From the NCBI GenBank assembly GCA_963626805.1, contig CAVFXS010000039.1, forward strand, positions 1 through 64,000: a stretch of 64,000 bases of DNA, given 5' to 3'. Under the pieces are notes generated by a model. The model worked only from the letters and a program-made list of their open reading frames with translations. It was not told the DNA's origin and did not search any database. The position numbers were made by a program, and so were the translations under genes. The DNA is from CAG-632 sp963626805. GTDB lineage: Bacteria; Bacillota; Clostridia; Lachnospirales; Lachnospiraceae. Positions 50,941 through 59,627 of this stretch are shown here, piece after piece (positions within the stretch are counted from its first letter, which is position 1; every line of letters starts with the position of its first letter).

Positions 50941-53370
50941 CTAGCCTCTCAGTTCAATTCCCAGCTTCTGCAGACCTGCTATGATCTTGTCGGTAATTGC
51001 ATTGACCTCGCTGGCCTCCAGATTCCGATCCTTTGCACGGAAGGTCATGGTATATGCAACAGACTTCTTGCCTCTGCCTACCTGTTCACCCTCATATACA
51101 TCAAAGAGCTCGTAGTTCTCCAACAGGCTGCCACCGTACTTCTTAATAACCTCTTCTACCTGTCCTACAAAGATATCCTTGCTCATAACCATACTTAAAT
51201 CTCTGGTACTTGCAGGGAATTTGGCAATACCCTCATACTTCCGGTCAAAGCTTGCAAGTGCAGTCAGCTTCGGAAGATCTATAACTGCTACATAGACCTC
51301 ACCCTTCATGTTGTAGTTATCTACTACCTCCGGATGTAACTGTCCGATATAGCCGATCACATCCTCACCATTCTGAATGGCAGCCTGACGACCCGGATGC
51401 AGGAATGGATAACCACCCTTTGGATTATAGGTAAATGCATGATGCAGACCCAGCTTTTCAAATAATTCCTCCAGCACACCCTTCATATTGAAGAAGTCGC
51501 ACTGGCCATACATACCGAGTGTCAGCATCTTACGCTCCTCCGGCAGCTCTGTTAACGGAAGCTGCTTTGGAAGATAAATGTTTCCGATCTCATATAATCT
51601 GGCATCCTTATTTCTACGGTTAAAGTTCGTTGCCAGAGAGGTGATCATACCATTCAGGGAAATGGTTCTCATGATAGAGAAATCCTCGCCTAACGGATTT
51701 GAGATCACAATTGCCTTACGAATATCGGAATCCTGTGGAATTAAAAGCTTATCATAGACCTTCGGACTCTCGAAGGAATAGGTCATACCACCGGAAAATC
51801 CGTTGTTTTCACATACATCTCTTGCCACATCTTCTACCAGCATATGGAACTGCTTCTTACCAACCGTTGCCTCGCCACGTGGGAGCGTTGCAGGCAGCTT
51901 ATCATAGCCGTATAACCGTGCTACCTCCTCTGCCAGATCAGCCATACAATGCAGATCCTGACGGAAGGTCGGGATTGTCAGCTCATTGGTATTCATATCA
52001 TAGGAAAGTCCCAGACGCTCAAAATACTGGAGCATTAACTCCTCCGGAATCTCCATACCAAGCAGGTGATTCATCTTCGCCGGCTCAAACGGAAGCTTCC
52101 ATGGCTCTACCGGATCCGGATAAATATCGATCACACCTTCTACTACTTCACCACAGCCAAGCTCCTCAATCAGCTGGCAGGCACGATTGATCGCTTCTAA
52201 TGCCAGATTCGGATCCAGACCCTTTTCAAACTTGGCAGATGCATCGGTACGCATACCGATTCTCTTTGACGATAACCGGATATTGGTTCCATCGAAGCAG
52301 GCTGCCTCAAACAGCAGGGTAGAAATATGATCCGTTACCATGGAATTCTCACCACCCATAATACCTGCAATACCGATCTCCTTCTCGCCATCACAGATCA
52401 TCAGTACATTGGAATCCAGATTCCGCTCCTGACCATCCAGAGTTACGAACTTATCTCCATCCTTTGCCCGCTTAACAATGATCTTGTGATCTGCGATCGT
52501 ATCCAGATCATATGCGTGCATTGGCTGACCGTATTCCTCCATCACATAATTGGTAATATCTACCAGATTATTGATCGAACGGATTCCCTGCGATGCCAGA
52601 CGCTCCCGCATCCACTTCGGGGACGGACCGATCTTTAAATTCTTTACAACTCTTGCACAGTATCTCGGACATAAGTCAGTAGCTTCCACTTCAACGGATG
52701 CATAATTGGTTACATCGCCGCCCTTTACGGTTCCCGGTACGATCGGTGGATGGAATGCCAGTCCATAGGTTGCTGCTGCTTCTCTCGCCATACCGATCAT
52801 GCTGAAGCAGTCTACACGGTTGGATGTAATCTCATATTCTACTACCGCATCATGAAGTCCGAGTGCCTCGATCGCATCATCACCCGGCTTTACTCCGGAC
52901 TCCTCCGGGAATACATAGACACCGTTTTCCGGTGCTTCCGGATATAAGTCTCTGCTGGAACCGAGCTCTTCAATGGCACACATCATACCATAGGATTCTA
53001 CGCCTCTTAATTTTCCTTTCTTGATCTTAATTCCATTTTCCGGCAACGGACCGCCATCATGACCGCCTGCTACCTTACCACCGTCTAATACAGTTGGAAC
53101 CAGATCTCCTTCCTTTACATTCGGAGCGCCTGTTACGATCTGTAACGGAGCATCCTCTCCGATATTTACCTGACAGATGATCAGCTTGTCTGCATCCGGA
53201 TGTTTCTCGATCTTCTCGATCTTACCGACTACGATCTTCTCCAGGTTCTTATCCTTCTTCTCATAGCCTTCTACATGAGAACCGGATAATGTGATTGCAT
53301 CTACAAATTCTTCGACCGGTGCTTTTAAATCCGGTACATATACCTTTAACCAGGACATTGGTGTATTCAT
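50941..53370 (-). CDS. pheT: phenylalanyl-tRNA synthetase, beta subunit
   Basis: Beta chain (809 residues) of the alpha2-beta2 enzyme that charges tRNA-Phe. Domain order: N-terminal tRNA-binding EMAP-like part (HPDADKLIICQVNIG), B3/B4 editing region, B5, the catalytic-core-like part and a C-terminal anticodon-binding FDX-ACB domain (KFPASTRDLSMVMS, and near the end TMTFRAKDRNLEASEV). GGAGG lies 10 nt before the ATG. It lies 57 nt after pheS under one T-box. Confidence 0.97.
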   Translation of the reverse strand: MNTPMSWLKVYVPDLKAPVEEFVDAITLSGSHVEGYEKKDKNLEKIVVGKIEKIEKHPDADKLIICQVNIGEDAPLQIVTGAPNVKEGDLVPTVLDGGKVAGGHDGGPLPENGIKIKKGKLRGVESYGMMCAIEELGSSRDLYPEAPENGVYVFPEESGVKPGDDAIEALGLHDAVVEYEITSNRVDCFSMIGMAREAAATYGLAFHPPIVPGTVKGGDVTNYASVEVEATDLCPRYCARVVKNLKIGPSPKWMRERLASQGIRSINNLVDITNYVMEEYGQPMHAYDLDTIADHKIIVKRAKDGDKFVTLDGQERNLDSNVLMICDGEKEIGIAGIMGGENSMVTDHISTLLFEAACFDGTNIRLSSKRIGMRTDASAKFEKGLDPNLALEAINRACQLIEELGCGEVVEGVIDIYPDPVEPWKLPFEPAKMNHLLGMEIPEELMLQYFERLGLSYDMNTNELTIPTFRQDLHCMADLAEEVARLYGYDKLPATLPRGEATVGKKQFHMLVEDVARDVCENNGFSGGMTYSFESPKVYDKLLIPQDSDIRKAIVISNPLGEDFSIMRTISLNGMITSLATNFNRRNKDARLYEIGNIYLPKQLPLTELPEERKMLTLGMYGQCDFFNMKGVLEELFEKLGLHHAFTYNPKGGYPFLHPGRQAAIQNGEDVIGYIGQLHPEVVDNYNMKGEVYVAVIDLPKLTALASFDRKYEGIAKFPASTRDLSMVMSKDIFVGQVEEVIKKYGGSLLENYELFDVYEGEQVGRGKKSVAYTMTFRAKDRNLEASEVNAITDKIIAGLQKLGIELRG

Positions 53371-53427
53371 TCTACTTAACCTCCATAAACTCTCAACCGC
53401 TGATTGCGTTGCTTTATACCGTTTCTG

Positions 53428-54447
53428 TTAGAACTGCTTTAAGAACCGCATATCGTTCTCATATAATAACCGCATATCATCAATCTCATATTTCAACAGT
53501 GCAACTCGCTCCAGTCCGATACCAAACGCAAAGCCTGAATATTCTTCCGGATCAATTCCGCAGTCTTTTAATACCTTCGGATGAACCATACCGCAGCCCA
53601 GTATTTCAATCCAGCCACTGCCCTTACACATCCGGCAACCCTTACCGCCACACTTGAAGCAGCTGACATCCACCTCCGCACTTGGCTCTGTAAATGGGAA
53701 ATGATGTGGACGAAGCTTAACCTTGGTATCCGGTCCGAAGAACTCCCTTGCAAACTGCTCCAGGGTTCCCTTCAGATCTGCAAAGGTGATTCCCTTATCC
53801 ACAACCAGTCCCTCTACCTGATGGAAGGATGGTGAATGTGTGGCATCTACTTCATCTGCACGGAATACACGTCCCGGTGCGATAATACGGATTGGCATTC
53901 TGCCTGTCTCCATCACACGCGCCTGTACCGGGGAAGTCTGGGTACGAAGCAGAATATCCTTGGTAATATAGAAGGTATCCTGCTCATCCTTTGCCGGATG
54001 ATTGGCCGGGATGTTTAACAGTTCAAAATTATAATGATCATATTCTACTTCCGGACCTTCTACGATCTCGTATCCCATACCGACGAATACCCGCTCCAGC
54101 TCTTCGAGTGCGATCTGGTTCGGATGACGATGGCCCTTCATATGCATCGTTCCCGGAAGTGTTACATCGATGACCTCATTCTTCATCTTCTCTTCCCGAA
54201 TCCTCTTAGCGATCTCTTTCTTTACATTCTCAAGCTTCTCTTCGATCGCGGTTCTGGTATCGTTGACCATCTGACCAACCTTCGGACGATCCTCCGGTGC
54301 AACATCCTTCATGCCTTTTAATACCTGTGTCAATTCACCTTTTTTACCTAATACGTTGACCTTGATGTCATTCAATGCATCGAGGTCGTTTGCTGCTTCA
54401 ATTTTCGCTAATGCTTCTTCTCGAATTGCCTGCAGTTTCTCTTTCAT
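53428..54447 (-). CDS. pheS: phenylalanyl-tRNA synthetase, alpha subunit
   Basis: Catalytic alpha chain (339 residues) of PheRS. N-terminal coiled coil (about 1-85), then the class II core with GTMHMKGHRHPNQIALEELE, RTQTSPVQARVM and RADEVDATHSPSFHQVEGL. CFKCGGKGCRMCKGSGW and ILGCGMVHPKVL follow, then motif 3 FGIGLERVALLKY. AGGAGG lies 7 nt before ATG 54447; an ATG one codon earlier is equally possible. It is preceded by a T-box leader and an unusual 300-nt insert-like segment. Confidence 0.96.
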   Translation of the reverse strand: MKEKLQAIREEALAKIEAANDLDALNDIKVNVLGKKGELTQVLKGMKDVAPEDRPKVGQMVNDTRTAIEEKLENVKKEIAKRIREEKMKNEVIDVTLPGTMHMKGHRHPNQIALEELERVFVGMGYEIVEGPEVEYDHYNFELLNIPANHPAKDEQDTFYITKDILLRTQTSPVQARVMETGRMPIRIIAPGRVFRADEVDATHSPSFHQVEGLVVDKGITFADLKGTLEQFAREFFGPDTKVKLRPHHFPFTEPSAEVDVSCFKCGGKGCRMCKGSGWIEILGCGMVHPKVLKDCGIDPEEYSGFAFGIGLERVALLKYEIDDMRLLYENDMRFLKQF

Positions 54448-54495
54448 CATTCTTCCTCCTGAAAATCATTCATATATGTTAGGGGTGAGTGGAGC

Positions 54496-54617
54496 GCCTT
54501 TCCACGCATTGCGGCGATGCCCGCACCTCGCCTGACGGCTCGGTGTCGGACGTGTTGTCGTGCCTTTCCACGCATTGCGGCGATGTTCGCACCTCGCCTG
54601 ACGGCTCGGTGTCGGAC
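54496..54617. repeat. two-copy 56-bp G+C-rich direct repeat
   Basis: Copies at 54496-54551 and 54562-54617 differ at only two positions and are separated by 10 nt. By hand count 39 of 56 bases are G or C, well above the surroundings. The core includes GCCTTTCCACGCATTGCGG and CACCTCGCCTGACGGCTC. It looks like a dispersed intergenic repeat element inserted into the pheS leader. Confidence 0.8.
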
Positions 54618-54624
54618 ATTCGCC

Positions 54625-54697
54625 GGATACGAATGCTTCCGCATCCGTATCCACACCCACAATCTGACGCATCGGCAAGTAAACTTGCCATACGTCA
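54625..54697. repeat. pair of strong inverted repeats in the pheS leader
   Basis: GGATACGAATGC (54625-54636) and GCATCCGTATCC (54641-54652) pair at 11 of 12 positions with a 4-base loop. Next, GGCAAGT/ACTTGCC (54674-54680 and 54683-54689) sit within TGACG/CGTCA. They adjoin the 56-bp repeats and may be part of the same element. Confidence 0.65.
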
Positions 54698-54747
54698 TCT
54701 TATGTGTGTTCCCAATGCGTTTCTTCGTGCCCGGCTCATCGTTTACG

Positions 54748-55010
54748 CAAAAGAAGCCCGTCCCTGAAAGGGACGAGCTTATGATCGCGGTACCACCCTG
54801 TTTCCCATGACAGTCTGCCATGGACACTTGATAATGTATAACGCCATTAACCGTTTCACCCTACTGATATCTGACTGTACAGATCCTGTTCAGGCAAAAA
54901 GCTCCGGTGTGAAACTGAGAATCTGCTCCTTCTTCAGAGGCTTCCAGCCGATGACCTCTGTTCTCTGTCAGGGAAACATATTCCTTCCTGCACCTTCTAT
55001 GCCGATAACT
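54748..55010 (-). promoter_or_regulatory. T-box riboswitch, phenylalanine type
   Basis: Leader RNA that senses uncharged tRNA-Phe and lets transcription run into pheST. The T-box sequence AGGGTGGTACCGCG reads on the minus strand at 54786-54799. The terminator follows: AAGCTCGTCCCT (54780-54769) pairs with AGGGACGGGCTT (54765-54754), then CTTTTG. The candidate specifier codon is UUC, read in the context GTTTCACACC at 54911-54913, matching Phe. Stem I segments include GGTCATCGGCTGGAAGCC. A near-consensus promoter lies just upstream. Confidence 0.93.
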
Positions 55011-55016
55011 GTTCTT

Positions 55017-55045
55017 ATCATAGACTTGAAATCCGGGGATGTCAA
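55017..55045 (-). promoter_or_regulatory. promoter of the pheS T-box leader
   Basis: On the minus strand TTGACA (55040-55045), a 17-nt spacer and TATGAT (55017-55022). It begins only 20 nt after the stop codon of the ClpX-like gene, so no separate terminator for that gene is visible. Confidence 0.82.
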
Positions 55046-55064
55046 GCCTTTTTCAACGTTTCTC

Positions 55065-56450
55065 CTAATCCTCTAATTCCAGCACACCACGCATATCGAT
55101 CAACGGTGCTCCGGTGCCCCGGATATAGTCTCCGGTAATCGTCACGCGTCCGATGCTGTCATCCCGTGGAATCTGATACATAATATCCAGCATAAACTCT
55201 TCAATGATTGCCCGCAATGCTCTGGCACCGGTCTTTTTCTCCATTGCCTTCTCCGCAATTGCCTCATAGGCAGAGTCATCAAATCGCAGGTCTACCTCAT
55301 CCAGACTTAACAGCTTCTGATACTGCTTTAAGATCGCATTCTTCGGCTCCTTCAGGATCCGGATCATCTTCTCCTTATCCAGTGCATCCAGTGTATAGAT
55401 CACTGGCAATCGTCCTAGGAACTCCGGTATCATACCGAATTCCCGCAGGTCCTCAATCGTGACCTTCTTTAAAATGTTCGGGTCATCATCATATTTATCC
55501 TTCAGATCGGATTTAAAGCCGATCGCTGCCTGTTTATTCAACCGTGCCTTAATGATATCCTCCAGATCCGGGAATGCACCGCCGCAGATAAACAGGATGT
55601 TCTTCGTGTTGACCGTGGTCATCGGCACCATGGCATTCTTACTGCCGGCACCTACCGGTACCTCTACCTCAGCACCCTCCAACAGCTTCAGTAAGCCCTG
55701 CTGTACAGACTCACCGCTTACATCCCGGCTGTTCGTATTCCGCTTCTTGGCAATCTTATCGATCTCATCAATAAATACGATACCCCGTTCTGCCTTCTCT
55801 ACATCATTATCTGCTGCCGCCAGAAGCTTTGACAGGACACTTTCCACATCATCACCGATATAGCCGGCCTCTGTCAGTGTCGTTGCATCAGTAATTGCCA
55901 GCGGTACGTTTAATAATTTGGCAATCGTCTTAACCAGATAGGTCTTACCACTACCGGTCGGTCCGATCATCAGCATGTTGGACTTCTCAATCTCGATATC
56001 ATCCATACTGTCTGTCAGAACCCGCTTATAATGATTATACACGGCAACCGAAATTACCTTCTTCGCATAATCCTGTCCGACTACGTACTCATCCAGCTTT
56101 GCCTTCATAATATGTGGTGCCGGAATGGTTTTTAAGCTTAACTCCGGTTCTTCCTTCTTTTCCTGCTTCTTTTTCTTCTTTACCTTCTGGGACTTCGGAA
56201 TGTCCTGAATGCCATCCATATTAAACGGCATCTCAAAATTACCCAGATCCATGAACTGCATACCGTTTCCGTTGCTGAATGTATCAAAGGTATTCTGCAT
56301 ACAGCTCGCACAGATATGAATATTGTTCGGAAGGTGGATCAGCTTACCGCATACACTCTCCGGTCTCCGGCAAAGGTAGCAGTACTCCTCGTATTCCTTA
56401 TCCTCTTCTTTATCTTCTGTTTCATTATTTTCAATTATATCGTTTGACAT
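55065..56450 (-). CDS. clpX: ClpX-type unfoldase with zinc finger and basic linker
   Basis: AAA+ unfoldase (461 residues) that feeds proteins to ClpP or remodels them. The N-terminal zinc domain has C24-C27 and C47-C50 plus C34. A Lys-rich linker (about 88-105) follows, then the AAA+ core with Walker A GPTGSGKT, Walker B GIVFIDEIDKI, pore loop AGYIGDDVES and the ClpP-docking tripeptide IGF in AAIGFKSDL. It is longer than ordinary ClpX (about 420) and is not beside clpP or tig. It may be a second, stand-alone ClpX paralogue. GGAGG lies 7 nt before the ATG. Confidence 0.9.
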   Translation of the reverse strand: MSNDIIENNETEDKEEDKEYEEYCYLCRRPESVCGKLIHLPNNIHICASCMQNTFDTFSNGNGMQFMDLGNFEMPFNMDGIQDIPKSQKVKKKKKQEKKEEPELSLKTIPAPHIMKAKLDEYVVGQDYAKKVISVAVYNHYKRVLTDSMDDIEIEKSNMLMIGPTGSGKTYLVKTIAKLLNVPLAITDATTLTEAGYIGDDVESVLSKLLAAADNDVEKAERGIVFIDEIDKIAKKRNTNSRDVSGESVQQGLLKLLEGAEVEVPVGAGSKNAMVPMTTVNTKNILFICGGAFPDLEDIIKARLNKQAAIGFKSDLKDKYDDDPNILKKVTIEDLREFGMIPEFLGRLPVIYTLDALDKEKMIRILKEPKNAILKQYQKLLSLDEVDLRFDDSAYEAIAEKAMEKKTGARALRAIIEEFMLDIMYQIPRDDSIGRVTITGDYIRGTGAPLIDMRGVLELED

Positions 56451-56553
56451 AGTTTTCCTCCAATGTGAACCTTTGTTAAGGGAATTATATCAAATATATT
56501 TCATGAATTCTATCCATATTTACAGGAAAGTCATGAAAAATCTGTTAAATATG

Positions 56554-56587
56554 AAAAAAGCCATGGACCACGCACAAATCCACAGCC
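56554..56587 (-). terminator. terminator of the pst-phoU-SAS operon
   Basis: On the minus strand GCTGTGGA (from 56586-56579) pairs with TCCATGGC (56567-56560), using two wobble pairs, and is followed by six T. It lies just beyond the stop codon of the alarmone synthetase gene. Confidence 0.7.
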
Positions 56588-56590
56588 ATT

Positions 56591-57247
56591 TTACATCGTT
56601 TCTATTTCTTTCCGTATCCGCATCATATTTTTATCCATCCGAGCGATTTCTTCCGCATATTTCTTTAATTCCTTCTGAATGTCCTCGCCCTGAGCCCCGC
56701 TTATTTCCCTCTTATAACATAACTGGTAGTCCAGCTGTGCCCAGAAATCCATAGCTACCGTCCGGAACTGTATCTCTACCCGTTTCCGTTCACAGCCCGC
56801 ATCACTGTAGACCGGTACCTCCACGATCAGGTGAAAGCTGTGATAGCCATTGCTCTTAGGTTTCCGAATGTAATCCTTTTCCTTTACCACCATCACATCC
56901 TCATGTGCCGATATCCGTTTTACGATCTCGTAAATATCATCCTCAAAGAAACAGGTTACCCGGACTCCGATCATGTCATTTAATTTTTCCGTTGCTTCCG
57001 CAAACGTACACTTATATCCCTTTTTCTGAAGTTTCCTGCAGATACTGTCTGCCGTTTTGATCCGACTGCAGATGTCCCGGACGATCATTCGTCCGTATTC
57101 TTCCGAAAGCTCATCCTGAATCATCTGCAGCTTCAGCTCAACCATACTGATCGCGCATTCACATTTGATCCGGTACTGGGAGTCTGTCACCGCAGCTTCC
57201 ATGGCGGCAACCGCTTTTTCCGGATCCTTTGCACTTTTTTTACTCAT
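56591..57247 (-). CDS. small alarmone synthetase, RelQ/RelP type
   Basis: Single-domain (p)ppGpp synthetase of 218 residues, with no hydrolase, TGS or ACT domain. Synthetase motifs: KLNDMIGVRVTCFF, RKPKSNGYHSFHLIVEV and VEIQFRTVAMDFWAQLDYQL. It would transfer pyrophosphate from ATP to GDP or GTP. I start at ATG 57247, whose A/T overlaps the phoU stop as TAATG; the longer frame to 57292 would run into phoU. It is the last gene of the phosphate operon, so alarmone production appears tied to phosphate status. A C-terminal coiled coil (about 180-218) is consistent with the family. Confidence 0.9.
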   Translation of the reverse strand: MSKKSAKDPEKAVAAMEAAVTDSQYRIKCECAISMVELKLQMIQDELSEEYGRMIVRDICSRIKTADSICRKLQKKGYKCTFAEATEKLNDMIGVRVTCFFEDDIYEIVKRISAHEDVMVVKEKDYIRKPKSNGYHSFHLIVEVPVYSDAGCERKRVEIQFRTVAMDFWAQLDYQLCYKREISGAQGEDIQKELKKYAEEIARMDKNMMRIRKEIETM

Positions 57248-57903
57248 TAATTGATTTCTCCATGCTCTCCGGTAATTGAGAAGGTTACCCACTGAGCAAT
57301 GTTGACCGCATGATCTCCGATTCGTTCAAAATACTTTCCGATCATCAGAAGATCTGTCGCCTGTTCGCCGTTGCTGGCATCCTGATTGATCAGACCGATC
57401 AGCTCCTGCTTGATCTTAATAAACAGATCATCGACACCATCATCCATGGAAATAACTTCCTGTGCCAATTCGAGATCCTTATTTACAAATGCATCAATAC
57501 TCTTTACAACCATCAGAATGGTTTCCTTCGCCATCTGCTGCACATGCTCCAGCTTCTTAATATACGGCGTCCCTTCCATACGAATGGTCAGCTCTGAGAT
57601 TTCCGCTGACTGCACTGCGATACGCTCCATATCCGTGATCATCTTCAATGCCGATGAAATCATTCGCAGATCGGATGCTACCGGCTGCTGACAGAGCAGA
57701 AGCTTCATACACATGCCTTCAATCTGTCGCTCCTGATTGCTGACATCCGCCGCATACTCGATCACATTATGCGCCTTCTCGCCGTCCTTGGTTACCAGGG
57801 CAGATACCGCCATCTCAATCGACTGCTCCACCATACTTCCCATTTGAACCATCTGCTGATTCAGGGTATTTAACTGTTTTTCAAATCGACTTTGCTTTAC
57901 CAT
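57247..57903 (-). CDS. phoU: phosphate uptake regulator PhoU
   Basis: Helical regulator that couples the Pst transporter to the PhoR/PhoP two-component system. The 218 residues form two repeated three-helix bundles, with the metal-type motifs EYAADVSNQERQIEG in the first half and GKYFERIGDHAVNIAQWV at the end. GGAGG lies about 7 nt before the ATG, 20 nt after pstB. The stop overlaps the start of the alarmone synthetase gene by one base, so the two are translationally coupled. Confidence 0.95.
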   Translation of the reverse strand: MVKQSRFEKQLNTLNQQMVQMGSMVEQSIEMAVSALVTKDGEKAHNVIEYAADVSNQERQIEGMCMKLLLCQQPVASDLRMISSALKMITDMERIAVQSAEISELTIRMEGTPYIKKLEHVQQMAKETILMVVKSIDAFVNKDLELAQEVISMDDGVDDLFIKIKQELIGLINQDASNGEQATDLLMIGKYFERIGDHAVNIAQWVTFSITGEHGEIN

Positions 57904-57924
57904 TTCTATCCTCCTGTTTCACCA

Positions 57925-58674
57925 TCAACCGAATCGTCCGGTAATATAATTCTCCGTCCGTTTGTCCTTCGGCATTGCGAACAGTTCCTCTGTATCACTG
58001 AACTCGACCACTTCTCCTAACAGGAAGAATGCCGTCTTATCCGAAATACGGGTTGCCTGCTGCATATTATGTGTAACAATAATGATGGTATATTTATCCT
58101 TTAATTCTACTGCCAGCTCCTCAATCTTCGAAGTCGAGATCGGATCCAGCGCAGATGTCGGTTCATCCATCAGAATCACCTCTGGCTCGACTGCCAGGGC
58201 TCTTGCAATACAAAGTCGCTGCTGCTGACCACCGGATAAACCGAGTGCACTCTTTTTCAGTCGATCCTTTAACTCATCCCAGATCGCAGCCTGACGCAGA
58301 GACCGTTCCACAATTTCATCCAGCTTTGCCGAATTATGAATCCCATGCGTTCTCGGTCCGTATGCGATATTATCATACACACTCATCGGGAACGGATTCG
58401 GCTTCTGGAATACCATGCCGACCTTCTTACGAAGCAGATTCACATCCATATCCTTATAAATATCCACACCGTCCAGTGTTACCTGTCCGGTAATCTTACA
58501 ACCTTCCACCAGATCGTTCATCCGGTTTAACGACTTTAATAAGGTCGACTTTCCGCATCCGGATGGTCCGATAAAGGCACTGATCTGCTTTTCCGGAAGT
58601 TCCAGATTGATATTTTTCAAGGCCTTGAAATCTCCGTAATACAGATCCAGGTTTTTTATCTCAAATTTACCCAT
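57925..58674 (-). CDS. pstB: phosphate ABC transporter ATP-binding protein
   Basis: ATPase of the high-affinity phosphate importer, 249 residues. Walker A FIGPSGCGKSTLLKSLNRMN, Q-loop VGMVFQKPNPFPMS, signature LGLSGGQQQRLCIARALA, Walker B VILMDEPTSALDP and H-loop VTHNMQQATRI are all intact. It acts at the inner face of the PstC/PstA permease. It lies 20 nt after pstA and 21 nt before phoU. Confidence 0.98.
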   Translation of the reverse strand: MGKFEIKNLDLYYGDFKALKNINLELPEKQISAFIGPSGCGKSTLLKSLNRMNDLVEGCKITGQVTLDGVDIYKDMDVNLLRKKVGMVFQKPNPFPMSVYDNIAYGPRTHGIHNSAKLDEIVERSLRQAAIWDELKDRLKKSALGLSGGQQQRLCIARALAVEPEVILMDEPTSALDPISTSKIEELAVELKDKYTIIIVTHNMQQATRISDKTAFFLLGEVVEFSDTEELFAMPKDKRTENYITGRFG

Positions 58675-58694
58675 GCTCCAATTTCCTTTCTTTC

Positions 58695-59627
58695 CTAATT
58701 CCCTTTTATAAGCCGCTTTGCGATCAGAGATGATACAAGATTCATCACCAGTACTACCACCAGCAATATAACCGCTGTTGCGTATGCCGGTCCCATATAT
58801 AGACCCTCTGAGGAAAGTACATACATATGAACCGCCAGTGTACGTCCGGAGGACATCAGTCCCTGAACTGCCGGTACGGTACCTGCCGTATACATCAATG
58901 CCGCCGTCTCACCGACAATTCGTCCGATTGCAAGAATGACTCCCGAAAGAATTCCGGGCATTGCGGACGGAAGTATGATCTTAAACACGGTTCTGAATTT
59001 ACCCGCACCAAGTCCGAAGCTTCCTTCCCGATAAGAATCCGGAACTGCCATCAATGCTTCCTCTGTCGTTCTCATAATAACCGGGAGGATCATGATCGCC
59101 AGCGTAAAAGCACCGGCTAACATTGACAGTCTCCATTTCAGCTGTGTTACAAAGAACAGCATACCGAACAGACCGTATACGATAGACGGAATACCGGTCA
59201 GGGTTTCCGCCGTAACTCTTACGATACTTACCAGCTTATTACCACGCTTGGCATATTCTACCAGATAAACAGCAGCTCCGATACCGAATGGAACCGCAAT
59301 CACAAGTGCCAGTACTGTCATGATCACGGTATTGATGATCGCCGGCATCATTGATGAATTCTCACTGTTATAGTTCCATTGGAATAAGCTCCATGAAAGG
59401 TTCGGAACACCATTGATCAGAATATATGCAATGATGAATATCAGCACTGCCAGTGTCATGCAGGCGGCTCCGATTACCAGGATCAGCATGATCAGAGATG
59501 TCGGTTTTCTGGTATAGGATTTTAATTTCTGTCCGAATGTCTGCCGGTTGATCCCGACAATATCCGCAACATTTGTTTCCGGTTCTTCTACCTGCATATT
59601 GAAATCTGCTGTTGTTGTCTCCGTCAT
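58695..59627 (-). CDS. pstA: phosphate ABC transporter permease PstA
   Basis: One of two membrane subunits of the phosphate importer, 310 residues with about six helices. The ABC contact loop VPDSYREGSFGLGAGKFRTV is clear, and FGIGAAVYLVEYAKRGN lies before it. A soluble 30-residue N-terminal tail precedes helix one. The start overlaps the pstC stop by one base (TAATG), with GGAGG just before it. The partner is pstC. Confidence 0.97.
   Translation of the reverse strand: MTETTTADFNMQVEEPETNVADIVGINRQTFGQKLKSYTRKPTSLIMLILVIGAACMTLAVLIFIIAYILINGVPNLSWSLFQWNYNSENSSMMPAIINTVIMTVLALVIAVPFGIGAAVYLVEYAKRGNKLVSIVRVTAETLTGIPSIVYGLFGMLFFVTQLKWRLSMLAGAFTLAIMILPVIMRTTEEALMAVPDSYREGSFGLGAGKFRTVFKIILPSAMPGILSGVILAIGRIVGETAALMYTAGTVPAVQGLMSSGRTLAVHMYVLSSEGLYMGPAYATAVILLVVVLVMNLVSSLIAKRLIKGN

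Larger units (their letters stand above)
54451..54747 (-). other. 300-nt non-coding segment between T-box terminator and pheS
   Basis: This stretch separates the T-box terminator from pheS, where normally a few dozen bases suffice. It contains two nearly identical G+C-rich copies (54496-54551 and 54562-54617) and two strong hairpins at 54625-54652 and 54665-54697. Short reading frames in all frames here repeat with the DNA and have no credible start. I see no gene in it. Confidence 0.65.

Noticed and set aside
54447..54827. Overlapping reading frames with repeated peptides in several frames of the pheS leader
   Set aside because: They arise from the 56-bp DNA repeat, overlap the T-box terminator, occur on both strands and have no convincing ribosome site.
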